Shown: in pieces, positions 9,262 through 18,131 of the stretch
Position numbering within the stretch: the first letter of the stretch is position 1
Layout: every line of letters begins with the position of its first letter
From: Candidatus Sphingomonas colombiensis
GTDB taxonomy: Bacteria > Pseudomonadota > Alphaproteobacteria > Sphingomonadales > Sphingomonadaceae
Direction of reading: 5' to 3'
Length of the DNA stretch: 64,000 bases
NCBI GenBank assembly: GCA_029202845.1
Contig: CP119315.1
Coordinates: 1,247,501-1,311,500 of the forward strand
Program-made: the position numbers and the translations under genes
The notes under the pieces: model-generated
Databases searched by the model: none
What the model was told of the DNA's origin: nothing
Seen by the model: only the letters and a program-made list of their open reading frames with translations

Positions 9262-9263
9262 CG

Positions 9264-9308
9264 TTTACGCGCGTAATCAACTGGTGTATTGATTAAACAA
9301 CACACCAG
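9264..9308 (+). promoter_or_regulatory. Promoter with overlapping inverted-repeat operator upstream of first DUF2807 gene
   Basis: A possible -35 TTTACG (9264-9269) and -10 TATTGA (9287-9292) are spaced by 17 bp. The arms CTGGTGT (9281-9287) and ACACCAG (9302-9308) flank a 14-bp spacer that contains most of the -10. The right arm runs into the Shine-Dalgarno (AGGAGA). The same GTGT-N14-ACAC layout recurs at 10088-10109. This pattern suggests a repressor site; the regulator is unknown. Confidence 0.5.
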
Positions 9309-9319
9309 GAGAGAATGAA

Positions 9320-10063
9320 ATGCGCCACCTGTCGCTCGCCCTGCTTCCCCTTGCCGCGATCGCAGCAACCGCCACCGCCGCGCCATGGGGGGACGATCGC
9401 GGTCCGGGCATCGCGCCACGCCATGACGGCGCCACTCTCGCTTATCCGGTTGATGGCTTCACCTCGGTCGGGCTCGCGCTTCCGGCGCAGGTCGAAGTAC
9501 GCGTCGGCCCCGCCTTTTCGGTGCGCGCGACCGGGCCGGCGGAGGCATTCGACGACATTCGCGTCACTCGCAACGGCGATTCCCTCCAGATCGAGAAGCG
9601 TTACCGCAACGGCGCGCGTGACGAGCGCGCGCTCCGCGCGGTGCGCTTCGTCGTGACGATGCCGCGCATTCAGGGTGCGAGCATCGGCGGCAGCGGTGAC
9701 ATCACGGTCGATCGCGTGTCCGGTGGACAGTTTGACGCGGCGATCGGGGGCTCGGGTTCGCTGACGCTCGGCAATCTGGCGGTCGGACGGCTGACCGGCT
9801 CGATCGGTGGGTCGGGCTCGATCCTCGCCGCCGGGGACGCGCGCGACCTCAAGGTCAATATCGGCGGGTCCGGCCGGTTCGCGGGTGAGCGGCTGCGCGC
9901 GCGCGGCGCCAATATCTCGATCGCCGGCTCGGGCGGGGTCCGCGCGCAGGTCGACGGTGATGCCCGTGTGTCGATCGCCGGCAGTGGCGACGCCGATCTC
10001 GGCCCGCGCGCGCGTTGCGCAGTGAGCCGCGTCGGCAGCGGAAAGGCGCGCTGCGGCGCCTGA
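9320..10063 (+). CDS. Exported DUF2807 (head GIN domain) protein, paralogue 1
   Basis: 247 residues with a Sec signal peptide (hydrophobic LSLALLPLAAIAATATAA, cleavage probably after TAA or AAP) and a DUF2807/GIN beta-helix. The repeating glycine-serine motif IGGSGD/IGGSGS/IAGSGG recurs about every 20 residues, marking the turns of a right-handed beta-solenoid. It ends with a short Cys-containing tail (RCA...RCGA) shared with the next gene. The family is called putative auto-transporter adhesin head domain, but no transporter domain is present here, so the adhesin role is doubtful. It is the first of three tandem paralogues. Confidence 0.85.
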   Translation: MRHLSLALLPLAAIAATATAAPWGDDRGPGIAPRHDGATLAYPVDGFTSVGLALPAQVEVRVGPAFSVRATGPAEAFDDIRVTRNGDSLQIEKRYRNGARDERALRAVRFVVTMPRIQGASIGGSGDITVDRVSGGQFDAAIGGSGSLTLGNLAVGRLTGSIGGSGSILAAGDARDLKVNIGGSGRFAGERLRARGANISIAGSGGVRAQVDGDARVSIAGSGDADLGPRARCAVSRVGSGKARCGA

Positions 10064-10070
10064 CGCGCAT

Positions 10071-10119
10071 TTGCGTTTAGACCTCATGTGTGTTATATGA
10101 ATAATACACATGAGGTCTA
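10071..10119 (+). promoter_or_regulatory. Promoter with 14-bp perfect inverted-repeat operator upstream of second DUF2807 gene
   Basis: The arms TAGACCTCATGTGT (10078-10091) and its exact reverse complement (10106-10119) flank 14 bp. A possible promoter TTGCGT (10071-10076), 17-bp spacer, TATATG (10094-10099) places the -10 inside the operator. The core spacing GTGT-N14-ACAC is identical to the site upstream of the first paralogue, although the outer bases differ. The operator ends 2 bp before ATG 10122. Confidence 0.6.
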
Positions 10120-10121
10120 AT

Positions 10122-10847
10122 ATGCGCTATCTTACGCTCGCCCTGCTCCTCCCGCTAGCCGCCTGCGGCGGGCTTCACGACGAAGATTCGCAGCCATCGA
10201 TCGCGCCCAACGGATCGGGTTCGTCGCGCACCTTCGCCGCGAATGACTTCACCGCCGTCGAGTTGCGGGGACCGGACGATATGGACGTGCGCGTCGGCAG
10301 CGCCTTTTCCGTGCGGGCAGATGGCGATCCGGGCGTGCTCGACAAATTGCGCGTCGTCCGTGACGGGCAAACCCTGCGCGTCGGCCGCAAGACGGGGTTC
10401 AGTTGGGGATCCACCGGCAGCGCGAAAATCTACGTCACGATGCCGCGTGTTACCGCCGCGTCGCTGTCCGGCTCGGGCAACCTCGCGGTCGATCGGATCG
10501 AGGGCAGCGGTTTCGATGGCGCGCTTTCCGGCTCGGGCGACCTGAAGATCGGTGCGATCGCGGTCGACAATGCCGCCTTCTCGATATCGGGCTCGGGCAA
10601 AGTCTCCACCGATCGCGGCACGGCGCGGCAGTTGAAAATTTCCGTCGCGGGATCGGGCGATGTCGATGCCCGGAACCTTGTCGCCCAAAGCGCGAAGGTG
10701 GACGTGGCCGGATCGGGCGATGTGCGCGCGACGGTGAATGGCCCGGCGACCGTCTCCATAATGGGATCGAGCGACATCGATCTCGGCCCGAAGGCGAAAT
10801 GCGAAACCCATAAGACGGGTTCCGGCTCGGTGCGCTGCGGCGGCTGA
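10122..10847 (+). CDS. DUF2807 (head GIN domain) lipoprotein, paralogue 2
   Basis: 241-residue lipoprotein: a short hydrophobic leader ends in the lipobox LPLAAC, giving Cys as mature residue 1. The DUF2807 beta-helix follows, with SGSGN/SGSGD/AGSGD turns about every 20 residues and a C-terminal Cys pair (KCETH...RCGG). ATG 10122 is preferred to the in-frame ATG at 10110 because GAGG lies 7 nt before it and the lipoprotein leader begins there. It lacks an obvious terminator before the third paralogue. Predicted to be attached to the periplasmic side of a membrane; function unknown. Confidence 0.85.
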   Translation: MRYLTLALLLPLAACGGLHDEDSQPSIAPNGSGSSRTFAANDFTAVELRGPDDMDVRVGSAFSVRADGDPGVLDKLRVVRDGQTLRVGRKTGFSWGSTGSAKIYVTMPRVTAASLSGSGNLAVDRIEGSGFDGALSGSGDLKIGAIAVDNAAFSISGSGKVSTDRGTARQLKISVAGSGDVDARNLVAQSAKVDVAGSGDVRATVNGPATVSIMGSSDIDLGPKAKCETHKTGSGSVRCGG

Positions 10848-10892
10848 CGCGCCGGGCTTGCGCGCCACCCCGCTTCGCGCGACGCTTGGCAT

Positions 10893-11600
10893 ATGAGATT
10901 GTTCGTCGCGACCGCCATTGTCGCTTTCGCCCTTGCCGCCCCCGCTTATGCCGCCGAGCGCAGTTATAGCGTTGGCAGCTATGACCGGCTGCGCGTCGAT
11001 GGGCCGTTCGAGGTGCATATCGTCGCGGGCGGTTCACCACGCGCCAGTGCGAAGGGGAGCGAGGCGACGCTCGCGCGGCTCGATCTCAAAGTGGAAGGAA
11101 CCACGCTCGCGGTGCGGCTGGGCTCCGGCGGCTGGGGCGAGATGCCCAAGGCCGCCGCGAGCCAGACGCCGGTGGTCGTCACGCTCTCCACCCCGCATCT
11201 CAATGCGATCCTGCTGACCGCCGGTGCGCAGGTGAGCGCCAGCAAGATCGATGCGCAGCGCCTCGATCTCAGCGTGAACGGGGCCGGTGCGCTCGCGCTC
11301 GACGGGGTTCGCGCGGATCTGCTCAACGCCACGCTGATCGGCACGGGATCGATGCGGCTCGCCGGTCGCGCCAATCGCGCGCGGTTCGCGAGCAACGGCG
11401 GCGGCTTGATCGACGCCACCGCGCTGACCGCCAGCGACCTGACCGTGCGCCTAGACGGCACCGGCGAAACCCGCGCGACCGCCCGCTATACCGCGCAGGT
11501 AACCACGACCGGGCTCGGCAAGGTGACGGTCCTCGGCAGCCCCAAATGCACCGTCAAGACGGTCTCCGACGGCCCGGTGGTCTGCGGCACCGGGAAATAA
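10893..11600 (+). CDS. Exported DUF2807-like protein, paralogue 3
   Basis: 235 residues with a clean Sec signal peptide ending APAYA|AE and a DUF2807-like beta-solenoid. The turn motifs are more diverged (NGAGA, IGTGS, NGGGL, DGTGE), but the N-terminal pattern SVGSYDRLRVDGPFEVHIV and the C-terminal Cys pair (KCTVK...VCGTGK) align with the two upstream paralogues. The 45-bp gap from paralogue 2 lacks the GTGT-N14-ACAC operator, so it may be co-transcribed with that gene. Function unknown. Confidence 0.8.
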   Translation: MRLFVATAIVAFALAAPAYAAERSYSVGSYDRLRVDGPFEVHIVAGGSPRASAKGSEATLARLDLKVEGTTLAVRLGSGGWGEMPKAAASQTPVVVTLSTPHLNAILLTAGAQVSASKIDAQRLDLSVNGAGALALDGVRADLLNATLIGTGSMRLAGRANRARFASNGGGLIDATALTASDLTVRLDGTGETRATARYTAQVTTTGLGKVTVLGSPKCTVKTVSDGPVVCGTGK

Positions 11601-11621
11601 CGCCCGGCGCCATCCGAAATA

Positions 11622-12881
11622 TCAGGCAGCGTCGTCCTGCGCATCCAGCCCGTAAGCGGTGTGGAGCACGCGCACGGCAAGCTCGGTCTCATCCTCATGG
11701 ATCAGCACCGAGACTTTGATCTCGCTGGTGGTGATCGCCATGATGTTGATGCCACGCGCGCCGAGCGTGGTGAACATCGTCGAGGCGACGCCGGCATGGC
11801 TGCGCATCCCCACCCCGACGACCGAGACCTTGGCGACGCGCGGATCATGGACCAGCTCGGCAAAGCCGATCTTCTCACGTCCCTGATTGAGCGTTTCGAT
11901 CGAGCGCGCGAGATCCGCCGACGGCACGGTGAAGGTAACGTCCGTTGACCCCGAACCATGGGCGATATTCTGGATAATCATGTCGACGTTGATGTTCGCC
12001 TCGGCAAGCGGCTCGAAGATGCTCGCCACCGCGCCGGGCTTGTCCGGCACGCTGGTCAGCGTGATCTTCGCCTCATTCTTGTCATGGGCGATGCCGGTGA
12101 TGAGCTGGCGTTCCACGTCGTCGATCTCCTCTTCGCCCACGATCATCGTGCCGGGCAGTGTATCCGCCATCGGCGCATCTTCGCCGGTGAACGACGACAG
12201 CACCTGAACGCGGACCTTTTCCTTCATTGCCAGCCCCACCGAGCGCGTCTGGAGCACCTTGGCCCCGACGCTGGCGAGCTCCAGCATTTCCTCATACGTC
12301 ACTTTGTTGAGCTTGCGTGCGCGCGGCACGATGCGCGGATCGGTGGTGTAAACGCCATCCACGTCGGTGTAGATGTCGCAACGATCGGCCTTCATCGCCG
12401 CCGCCACCGCGACCGCCGACGTATCCGAGCCGCCACGGCCGAGCGTCGTTACCCGCCCCTCGCTGACCCCCTGAAATCCGGGAATCACCGCCACTTCGCC
12501 GGCCGACAGGCTCTTGTCGAGTTCGTCGGTGTCGATCGTGCCGATCCGCGCCTTGGTGAACGCGTCGGACGTATGGATCGGCAATTGCCAGCCGAGCCAC
12601 GAGCGCGCCTTCACGCCCATCGCCTGCAACGTGATCGCGAGCAATCCGCTCGTCACCTGCTCACCCGCCGAGACGACGACGTCATATTCGCGCGGATCGT
12701 AAAGCGGGGAGGCTTCACGGCAGAAGCCGACAAGCCGATCGGTCTCGCCCGCCATGGCGGAAACAACCACCGCAACCTCGTTGCCGGCATCAGCCTCGCG
12801 TTTGACGCGCGCGGCAACGCTCCTGATGCGCTCGATCCCGGCCATCGACGTACCGCCGAACTTCATCACGATGCGCGCCAT
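11622..12881 (-). CDS. lysC: Aspartate kinase
   Basis: 419-residue monofunctional aspartokinase, which catalyses the first step of the Lys/Thr/Met/diaminopimelate pathway (aspartate to aspartyl phosphate). The N-terminal amino-acid-kinase domain shows MKFGGTS (residues 6-12), SAGEQVTSG and GRGGSDTSAVAVAAA. Two ACT domains follow in the last 150 residues and are the usual site of lysine/threonine feedback. Start MARIVMKFGG is standard. The gene is divergent from ubiG with only 57 bp between them. Confidence 0.96.
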   Translation of the reverse strand: MARIVMKFGGTSMAGIERIRSVAARVKREADAGNEVAVVVSAMAGETDRLVGFCREASPLYDPREYDVVVSAGEQVTSGLLAITLQAMGVKARSWLGWQLPIHTSDAFTKARIGTIDTDELDKSLSAGEVAVIPGFQGVSEGRVTTLGRGGSDTSAVAVAAAMKADRCDIYTDVDGVYTTDPRIVPRARKLNKVTYEEMLELASVGAKVLQTRSVGLAMKEKVRVQVLSSFTGEDAPMADTLPGTMIVGEEEIDDVERQLITGIAHDKNEAKITLTSVPDKPGAVASIFEPLAEANINVDMIIQNIAHGSGSTDVTFTVPSADLARSIETLNQGREKIGFAELVHDPRVAKVSVVGVGMRSHAGVASTMFTTLGARGINIMAITTSEIKVSVLIHEDETELAVRVLHTAYGLDAQDDAA

Positions 12882-12938
12882 TATCGCTTACGTCCAACCT
12901 CCCTTGGGGGAAAACGGCGGCCCTGATAGGAAGGGAGC

Positions 12939-13694
12939 ATGTCCGAAGCAACCGTAACAAAAGCGACTGTCGCTGAAACCGCACCTTCATCGATCGATCC
13001 GCGCGAAGCTGCGCATTTCGGTGCGATGGCCGCCGACTGGTGGGATCCGAACGGCTCCTCGGCGATGCTCCACCGGCTCAACCCGCCCCGGCTCGCCTAT
13101 ATCCGTGAGCGGATCGACACGCATTGGGATGGTGACGACACGAATTTCACCCCGCTCGCGGGGAAGCGCGCGCTCGACGTCGGATGCGGCGCGGGGCTGC
13201 TCGCGGAGCCGCTCGCGCGGCTGGGCGGAACGGTCACCGCGATCGACGCGGCGCCGGAGAATATCGCGGCCGCGCGCGATCACGTCGGCCCCCTCGCGAT
13301 CGATTATCGCGTCGGCGGGGTGGAGACGGTGGCGGGCGAGACATTCGATCTCGTCACCTGCATGGAGGTGATCGAGCATGTCACCGATCCACAAGCATTC
13401 ACCTCTGGCCTCGCGCGGGCGGTGGCGCCCGGCGGGGTGTTGATCATGTCCACGCCGAACCGCACCGCGCTGTCGAAACTCGCGCTGATCACTGTCGCGG
13501 AAGGCACCGGGCGAATCCCGCGTGGCACGCATGACTGGGATCGTTTCGTAACGCCCGAAGAACTCACCGCGATGCTCGAACACGCGGGGATGCGGGTGCA
13601 AGATGTGCGCGGCCTCGCCTTTTCGCCGACGCGCGGCTTTACGCTCAGCGAATCCACCACGCTCGATTATTTCATAACCGCCGTATCGGCCTGA
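12939..13694 (+). CDS. ubiG: Ubiquinone biosynthesis O-methyltransferase UbiG
   Basis: 251-residue SAM-dependent methyltransferase that performs both O-methylations in ubiquinone biosynthesis. Seen in the sequence are the UbiG-specific N-terminus with HFGAMAADWWDPNG, motif I DVGCGAGLL, the acidic ATAID-like loop, EVIEHV and the C-terminal GTHDWDRFVTPEEL segment. Length and order fit alphaproteobacterial UbiG. A GGAAGGGAG ribosome binding site lies just upstream of ATG 12939. Confidence 0.95.
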   Translation: MSEATVTKATVAETAPSSIDPREAAHFGAMAADWWDPNGSSAMLHRLNPPRLAYIRERIDTHWDGDDTNFTPLAGKRALDVGCGAGLLAEPLARLGGTVTAIDAAPENIAAARDHVGPLAIDYRVGGVETVAGETFDLVTCMEVIEHVTDPQAFTSGLARAVAPGGVLIMSTPNRTALSKLALITVAEGTGRIPRGTHDWDRFVTPEELTAMLEHAGMRVQDVRGLAFSPTRGFTLSESTTLDYFITAVSA

Positions 13695-13698
13695 ACGC

Positions 13699-13929
13699 TC
13701 AGCCGTGCGGAGGCTTCTCGTCCTCCGCCGCCACCTGCATCCCGTTCGCGCGGCACGCGGCGCTGATCACCGGAAAGGAAAGATCGGTGTGGCGGGTGAG
13801 CGCGGCGGGTGCGGCCGCCTGGCATTGCTGGATCGTCGCATAACGCGTCGGCTCGACCCGTACCTCGGTGCACATCTCCTGCCCGTCGCCGCAGCCCAGG
13901 ATCGCCATCACGAAGAACACGGGCCCCAT
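13699..13929 (-). CDS. Small conserved hypothetical protein with hydrophobic N-terminus
   Basis: 76 residues. The N-terminal segment MGPVFFVMAILGCG is short and hydrophobic, followed by a small Cys-containing domain (four to five cysteines: GCGDG, MCTEV, QCQAA, ACRAN), suggesting an exported protein with disulfides. I chose ATG 13929 because GGAGG lies 8 nt upstream; longer frames to 13944 or 14145 run into low-quality sequence. The gene converges on ubiG with a 4-bp gap. I recognise the pattern as recurrent in sphingomonads but know no function. Confidence 0.6.
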   Translation of the reverse strand: MGPVFFVMAILGCGDGQEMCTEVRVEPTRYATIQQCQAAAPAALTRHTDLSFPVISAACRANGMQVAAEDEKPPHG

Positions 13930-14113
13930 TGCAACCGCCTCCATTCCTTCCCGCGAGAATCGATCGGCGCGGCAAAAGGTTCCATCAGCACGATGAGACG
14001 AGTTTTGGCGCCGACGGCCTGATCGATCCACTTTGAACGCGTGCGATGAAACAACCGCGTCGACACGACGGGGATTGACGCGGTGGCTCTCCGTTCTGAC
14101 ATGCGGTCCACCC

Positions 14114-15934
14114 ATGCCCCCGATCGATCCCACCACGGCCACCACCGCCGACCGCCCGATGTGGCCGACGCTGCGACGTTTTCTCCCCTATCTCTGGCCG
14201 TCCGACGCGCCGGGGGTTCGGGTGCGCGTCGTGGTGGCGCTGGCGCTGGTCGTGCTGTCGAAGCTAGTGCAGGTCTATGGCGCGCCGTTCGCGCTACAGG
14301 GCGTAGTCGACGGCATGGCTCCCGGATCGCGCGATCCGGTAACGCTCATCGTGCTGCTGGCGATCGGCTATGCCGCCGCGCGGTTCGGCACCACCCTGTT
14401 CGACAATCTGCGCAACACGGTGTTCGAAAAGGTCGGGCAGGAGGCGACGCGGACGCTGGCGGTGCGCGTGTTCGGGCATCTCCACCAATTGTCGCTGCGT
14501 TTCCACCTCGAACGCCGCACCGGCGCGGTCACCAAGGTGGTGGAACGCGGCACCAAGAGCATCGATACGATGCTCTATTTCATGCTGTTCAACATCGCGC
14601 CGACGATCCTGGAACTAGGGCTGGTCGTCGGCATCTTCTGGACGAAGTTCGGCTGGCCGCTCGTCGCGGCGACGCTGGCGATGGTCGCGATCTATATCTG
14701 GTTCACCCGCATGGTGACCGATTGGCGCTCGGCGTTGCGCGCGCGGATGAACGATCTCGATACCGGCGCCGTGGCCCATGCGGTCGATTCGCTGCTCAAT
14801 TTCGAGACGGTGAAATATTTCGGTGCCGAAGCGCGCGAGCGCAATCGCTACGAAGCGGCGATGACCGCTTATGCCAAAGCGGCGGTGAAATCGGAAAACA
14901 GCCTCGCGTGGCTCAACATCGGACAGGCGCTGATCACCAATCTGATGCTCGCCGCCGGCATGGCGTGGGTCGTGCTCGGCTGGGGGCAGGGCAAGTTCAC
15001 CGCCGGCAATATCGTGCTGGTCTCGACGTTGCTGTCACAGCTCTTCCGCCCGCTCGACCTGCTCGGCATGGTCTATCGCACGATCCGGCAGGGCGTGATC
15101 GACATGGGCGCGATGTTCGATCTGGTCGATACGCCGGCCGAGGTGGTCGATGCCCCGGGCGCGCTGCCGCTCGAAGTGATGAGCGGTCATCTGCGGTTCG
15201 AGGACGTGCGCTTCGGTTATGAACCGGGCCGCGACATATTGAAGGGCATCGATCTCGACGTGCCCGCCGGCTCCACCGTCGCGGTGGTCGGCCCCTCGGG
15301 CGCGGGCAAATCGACGCTCGCGCGGCTGCTCTATCGCTTTTACGACCTCACCGGCGGCCGGGTGACGATCGACGGGCAGGATATCGCGCAGGTGACACAG
15401 GCGTCATTGCGCGCCGCGATCGGCATCGTGCCGCAGGATACCGTGCTGTTCAACGATACGATCGGCTACAACATCGCCTATGGCCGCGAAGGCGCCGCCG
15501 AGGCGGAGATCGTGGCGGCGGCGCGCGGTGCCGCGATCGCCGATTTCATCGATCGCCAGCCGGACCATTATGAAACCCGCGTCGGCGAGCGCGGGCTGAA
15601 ACTGTCCGGCGGTGAGAAGCAGCGCGTCGCGATCGCGCGCACCTTGCTCAAGAACCCGCCGATCCTGATCCTCGACGAAGCGACCAGCGCGCTCGACAGC
15701 CGCACCGAGGCTGAGATCATGGCGACGCTGGAGGCGATCGAGCGCGGCCGCACCACGATCGTTATCGCCCACCGCCTGTCCACCGTCGTCCATGCCGATC
15801 GGATCGTCGTGCTGGAGGGCGGCCGGATCGTCGAACAGGGCACGCATGCCCAGCTCCTCGCCCGCGACGGCCTCTATGCCGAAATGTGGATGCGGCAGGC
15901 GAAAGAGCGACAGGAGGCACTGGCGGCGGAATAA
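14114..15934 (+). CDS. ABC transporter, fused permease and ATPase (ATM1/HMT1 type)
   Basis: About 606-residue half-transporter with six membrane segments, then a nucleotide-binding domain with Walker A GPSGAGKST, signature LSGGEKQR, Walker B ILILDEATSALD and the H-loop VIAHRLSTV. The membrane-domain sequence HLERRTGAVTKVVERGTK and LNFETVKYFGAE is characteristic of the ATM1/HMT1 (ABCB6/B7) group, which exports glutathione-linked or Fe-S-related compounds and confers heavy-metal tolerance. I prefer ATG 14114 (MPPIDPTT) over an upstream frame start at 14033, but neither has a strong ribosome binding site. The substrate is inferred from family only. Confidence 0.9.
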   Translation: MPPIDPTTATTADRPMWPTLRRFLPYLWPSDAPGVRVRVVVALALVVLSKLVQVYGAPFALQGVVDGMAPGSRDPVTLIVLLAIGYAAARFGTTLFDNLRNTVFEKVGQEATRTLAVRVFGHLHQLSLRFHLERRTGAVTKVVERGTKSIDTMLYFMLFNIAPTILELGLVVGIFWTKFGWPLVAATLAMVAIYIWFTRMVTDWRSALRARMNDLDTGAVAHAVDSLLNFETVKYFGAEARERNRYEAAMTAYAKAAVKSENSLAWLNIGQALITNLMLAAGMAWVVLGWGQGKFTAGNIVLVSTLLSQLFRPLDLLGMVYRTIRQGVIDMGAMFDLVDTPAEVVDAPGALPLEVMSGHLRFEDVRFGYEPGRDILKGIDLDVPAGSTVAVVGPSGAGKSTLARLLYRFYDLTGGRVTIDGQDIAQVTQASLRAAIGIVPQDTVLFNDTIGYNIAYGREGAAEAEIVAAARGAAIADFIDRQPDHYETRVGERGLKLSGGEKQRVAIARTLLKNPPILILDEATSALDSRTEAEIMATLEAIERGRTTIVIAHRLSTVVHADRIVVLEGGRIVEQGTHAQLLARDGLYAEMWMRQAKERQEALAAE

Positions 15935-15943
15935 CCCGCGCGC

Positions 15944-16216
15944 TCAGGCCAGCAGATCGCGATATGCGTCGTGCCGCTGGATATAGGCGCGCACGAACGG
16001 ACATTGCGGCACCACCTTCAGCCCCTGATCGCGGGCGCTGTCCAGTGCAGCGCGAATCAGCCGCGATGCCACGCCTCGCCCCTCCAGCGGCTTTGGCACC
16101 AGCGTGTGCGTGAAGACGATGCGATTGCCCTCAAGCTGATAGGCGGCAAGCGCGCGATGGCCGTCCACATCCAGCTCGAATTCCTGCTCCGCCTTATTGT
16201 CACGCACGATTTCCAT
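15944..16216 (-). CDS. GNAT-like N-acetyltransferase (YjdJ/NATD1 type)
   Basis: 90-residue minimal GNAT domain. The acetyl-CoA pyrophosphate loop is LEGRGVASRLIRAALD, preceded by FTHTLVPKPLEG and followed by VVPQCPFVRAYIQRH, the signature of the small YjdJ/NATD1 group. The substrate is unknown. The gene converges on the ABC transporter, with 9 bp between stops, and is divergent from recQ. Confidence 0.9.
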   Translation of the reverse strand: MEIVRDNKAEQEFELDVDGHRALAAYQLEGNRIVFTHTLVPKPLEGRGVASRLIRAALDSARDQGLKVVPQCPFVRAYIQRHDAYRDLLA

Positions 16217-16265
16217 CGAAAGTCCTTTCCCGAACCCGGTTTGGTGCCGCTATAGCGCGCGGATC

Positions 16266-18026
16266 ATGGTTGCCGATCCCGTTTCCGTTCTTCAGCGTGT
16301 CTTCGGCTTTCCGGGCTTTCGCGGCGTCCAGAGCGATGTCGTCGGCCGCGTGCTGGCGGGGGAGAATACGCTGGCGGTGATGCCGACCGGCGCGGGAAAA
16401 TCCCTGTGTTATCAATTGCCGGCGGTGATGTTCGAGGGGACGTGCGTCGTCGTGTCCCCGCTGATCGCGCTGATGCACGATCAGCTCCGCGCGGCCGAAG
16501 CTGTCGGGATCCGCGCCGCGACGCTGACCAGCGTTGACGAGAATCGCGCCGAAACGCGTGGGCGCTTCCTCGATGGCGAGCTGGATCTGCTCTATATCGC
16601 GCCGGAGCGCGCCTCGACCGCCGATTTCCGTGAGCTGCTCCAACGCGGTCGCATCGCCTTGTTCGCGATCGACGAGGCGCATTGCGTCAGCGAATGGGGG
16701 CATGATTTCCGCCCGGACTATCGCCTGCTGCGTCCCTTGCTCGATACCTTTCCGGAGGTTCCCCGGCTCGCGCTGACCGCCACCGCAGACGCGCATACCC
16801 GCGCCGACATCCTCGATCAGCTTGGCATCCCACATGACGGGATGATCGTCGCGGGGTTCGACCGGCCGAACATTCGCTACGCGATCGCGCCGCGCGACAA
16901 TACCACGCGGCAGATCGTCGACCTTGTCCGCGCGACGCCCGGCCCCGGGATCGTCTATGCGCAGACGCGCGCGGGCACGGAGCGGCTGGCGGAGGCGCTG
17001 GCCGTCACCGGGCGCCCGGTGCGCGCCTATCATGCCGGGCTGGAACCGGGCGTCCGCGCCGCCAATCAGGCCGCGTTCGTCGCATCCGAGGATATGGTGA
17101 TCTGCGCCACGGTCGCTTTCGGCATGGGGATCGACAAGCCCGACGTGCGCTTCGTCGCCCATGCCGGGCTGCCCAAGTCGATCGAGGCTTATTATCAGGA
17201 AACCGGCCGTGCGGGCCGCGACGGCGATCCGGCGGTGGCGCATCTGTTCTGGGGTGCGGAGGATTTCGCCCGCGCCCGCCAGCGCACCGCCGAGGTGGAG
17301 CAGCATCGCCAGCAGGGCGAGCGGGTTCGCTTGAACGCGCTCGGCGCGCTGGTGGAAACGGCGGGTTGCCGTCGCCGCATCCTGCTCAAGCATTTCGGCG
17401 AGGATGCCCCCGCCGCCTGCGGCAATTGCGACAATTGCCTGTCCCCGCCCAAGGCGGTCGACGCGACAGAGACGGCGCGCAAATATCTCTCGGCGGTGTT
17501 TCGCACCGGGCAGATGTTCGGCTCAACCTATGTCGAGCAGGTGCTGACCGGCAAATCGACCGAGCGCAGCCTGATGAGCGGACATGAGGCCCTTTCCGTC
17601 TGGGGTATCGTCGACACCGAGGAAACCGCACTGCTGAAGCCGGTCGGCCGCGCGCTGCAGGTGCGCGATGCGCTGCGCACCAATCCGCATGGCGGGCTGG
17701 AATTCGGCCCCGCCGCGCGCGCTATCCTGAAGGGCGAGGAAGAACTGGCGCTGATTCTTCCGCCGAAACGCGAACGCCGCCGCAAGGGTGAGACGGTCGA
17801 GAACCCTGTCGGTGACCCGTTGTTCGAGGCACTGCGCGAGAAACGCCGCGATCTCGCGCGCGAAGGCCAGGTGCCACCCTATGTGATCTTCCACGATTCG
17901 GTGCTGCGCGAAATGGCCGCCGCGCGCCCCGCCTCGCTGGCGCAGATGGCGCGGATCGCGGGCATCGGGCAACGCAAGCTCGACGCTTATGGCGACGCCT
18001 TCCTGCAGGTTATCCACGAAAACTGA
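16266..18026 (+). CDS. recQ: ATP-dependent DNA helicase RecQ
   Basis: 586-residue RecQ, a 3'-5' DNA helicase in recombination and replication-fork repair. Walker A PTGAGKS, the DEAH box followed by CVSEWGHDFR, motif VI QETGRAGRDG and the zinc-binding cysteines (GCRRRILLKHFGE, then CGNCDNC) are all present. A winged-helix RQC region and a C-terminal HRDC domain (SLAQMARIAGIGQRKLDAYG) complete the usual order. I chose ATG 16266 (MVADPVSVLQRVFG); the reading frame opens earlier, inside the divergent GNAT gene. Confidence 0.96.
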   Translation: MVADPVSVLQRVFGFPGFRGVQSDVVGRVLAGENTLAVMPTGAGKSLCYQLPAVMFEGTCVVVSPLIALMHDQLRAAEAVGIRAATLTSVDENRAETRGRFLDGELDLLYIAPERASTADFRELLQRGRIALFAIDEAHCVSEWGHDFRPDYRLLRPLLDTFPEVPRLALTATADAHTRADILDQLGIPHDGMIVAGFDRPNIRYAIAPRDNTTRQIVDLVRATPGPGIVYAQTRAGTERLAEALAVTGRPVRAYHAGLEPGVRAANQAAFVASEDMVICATVAFGMGIDKPDVRFVAHAGLPKSIEAYYQETGRAGRDGDPAVAHLFWGAEDFARARQRTAEVEQHRQQGERVRLNALGALVETAGCRRRILLKHFGEDAPAACGNCDNCLSPPKAVDATETARKYLSAVFRTGQMFGSTYVEQVLTGKSTERSLMSGHEALSVWGIVDTEETALLKPVGRALQVRDALRTNPHGGLEFGPAARAILKGEEELALILPPKRERRRKGETVENPVGDPLFEALREKRRDLAREGQVPPYVIFHDSVLREMAAARPASLAQMARIAGIGQRKLDAYGDAFLQVIHEN

Positions 18027-18131
18027 TCGCCGACCCGGTTCAAACCTGCGATGGGCTGCGCTAGGGATTCGCAGAATCCACGGCGGTGTCCGCACCGCCC
18101 CACACAAGTGGAAAAGCCCGAGGTTCCGATC

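Noticed and set aside
16200..17393. 397-codon minus-strand open frame
   Set aside because: Antisense to recQ, which has all helicase motifs in the other strand.
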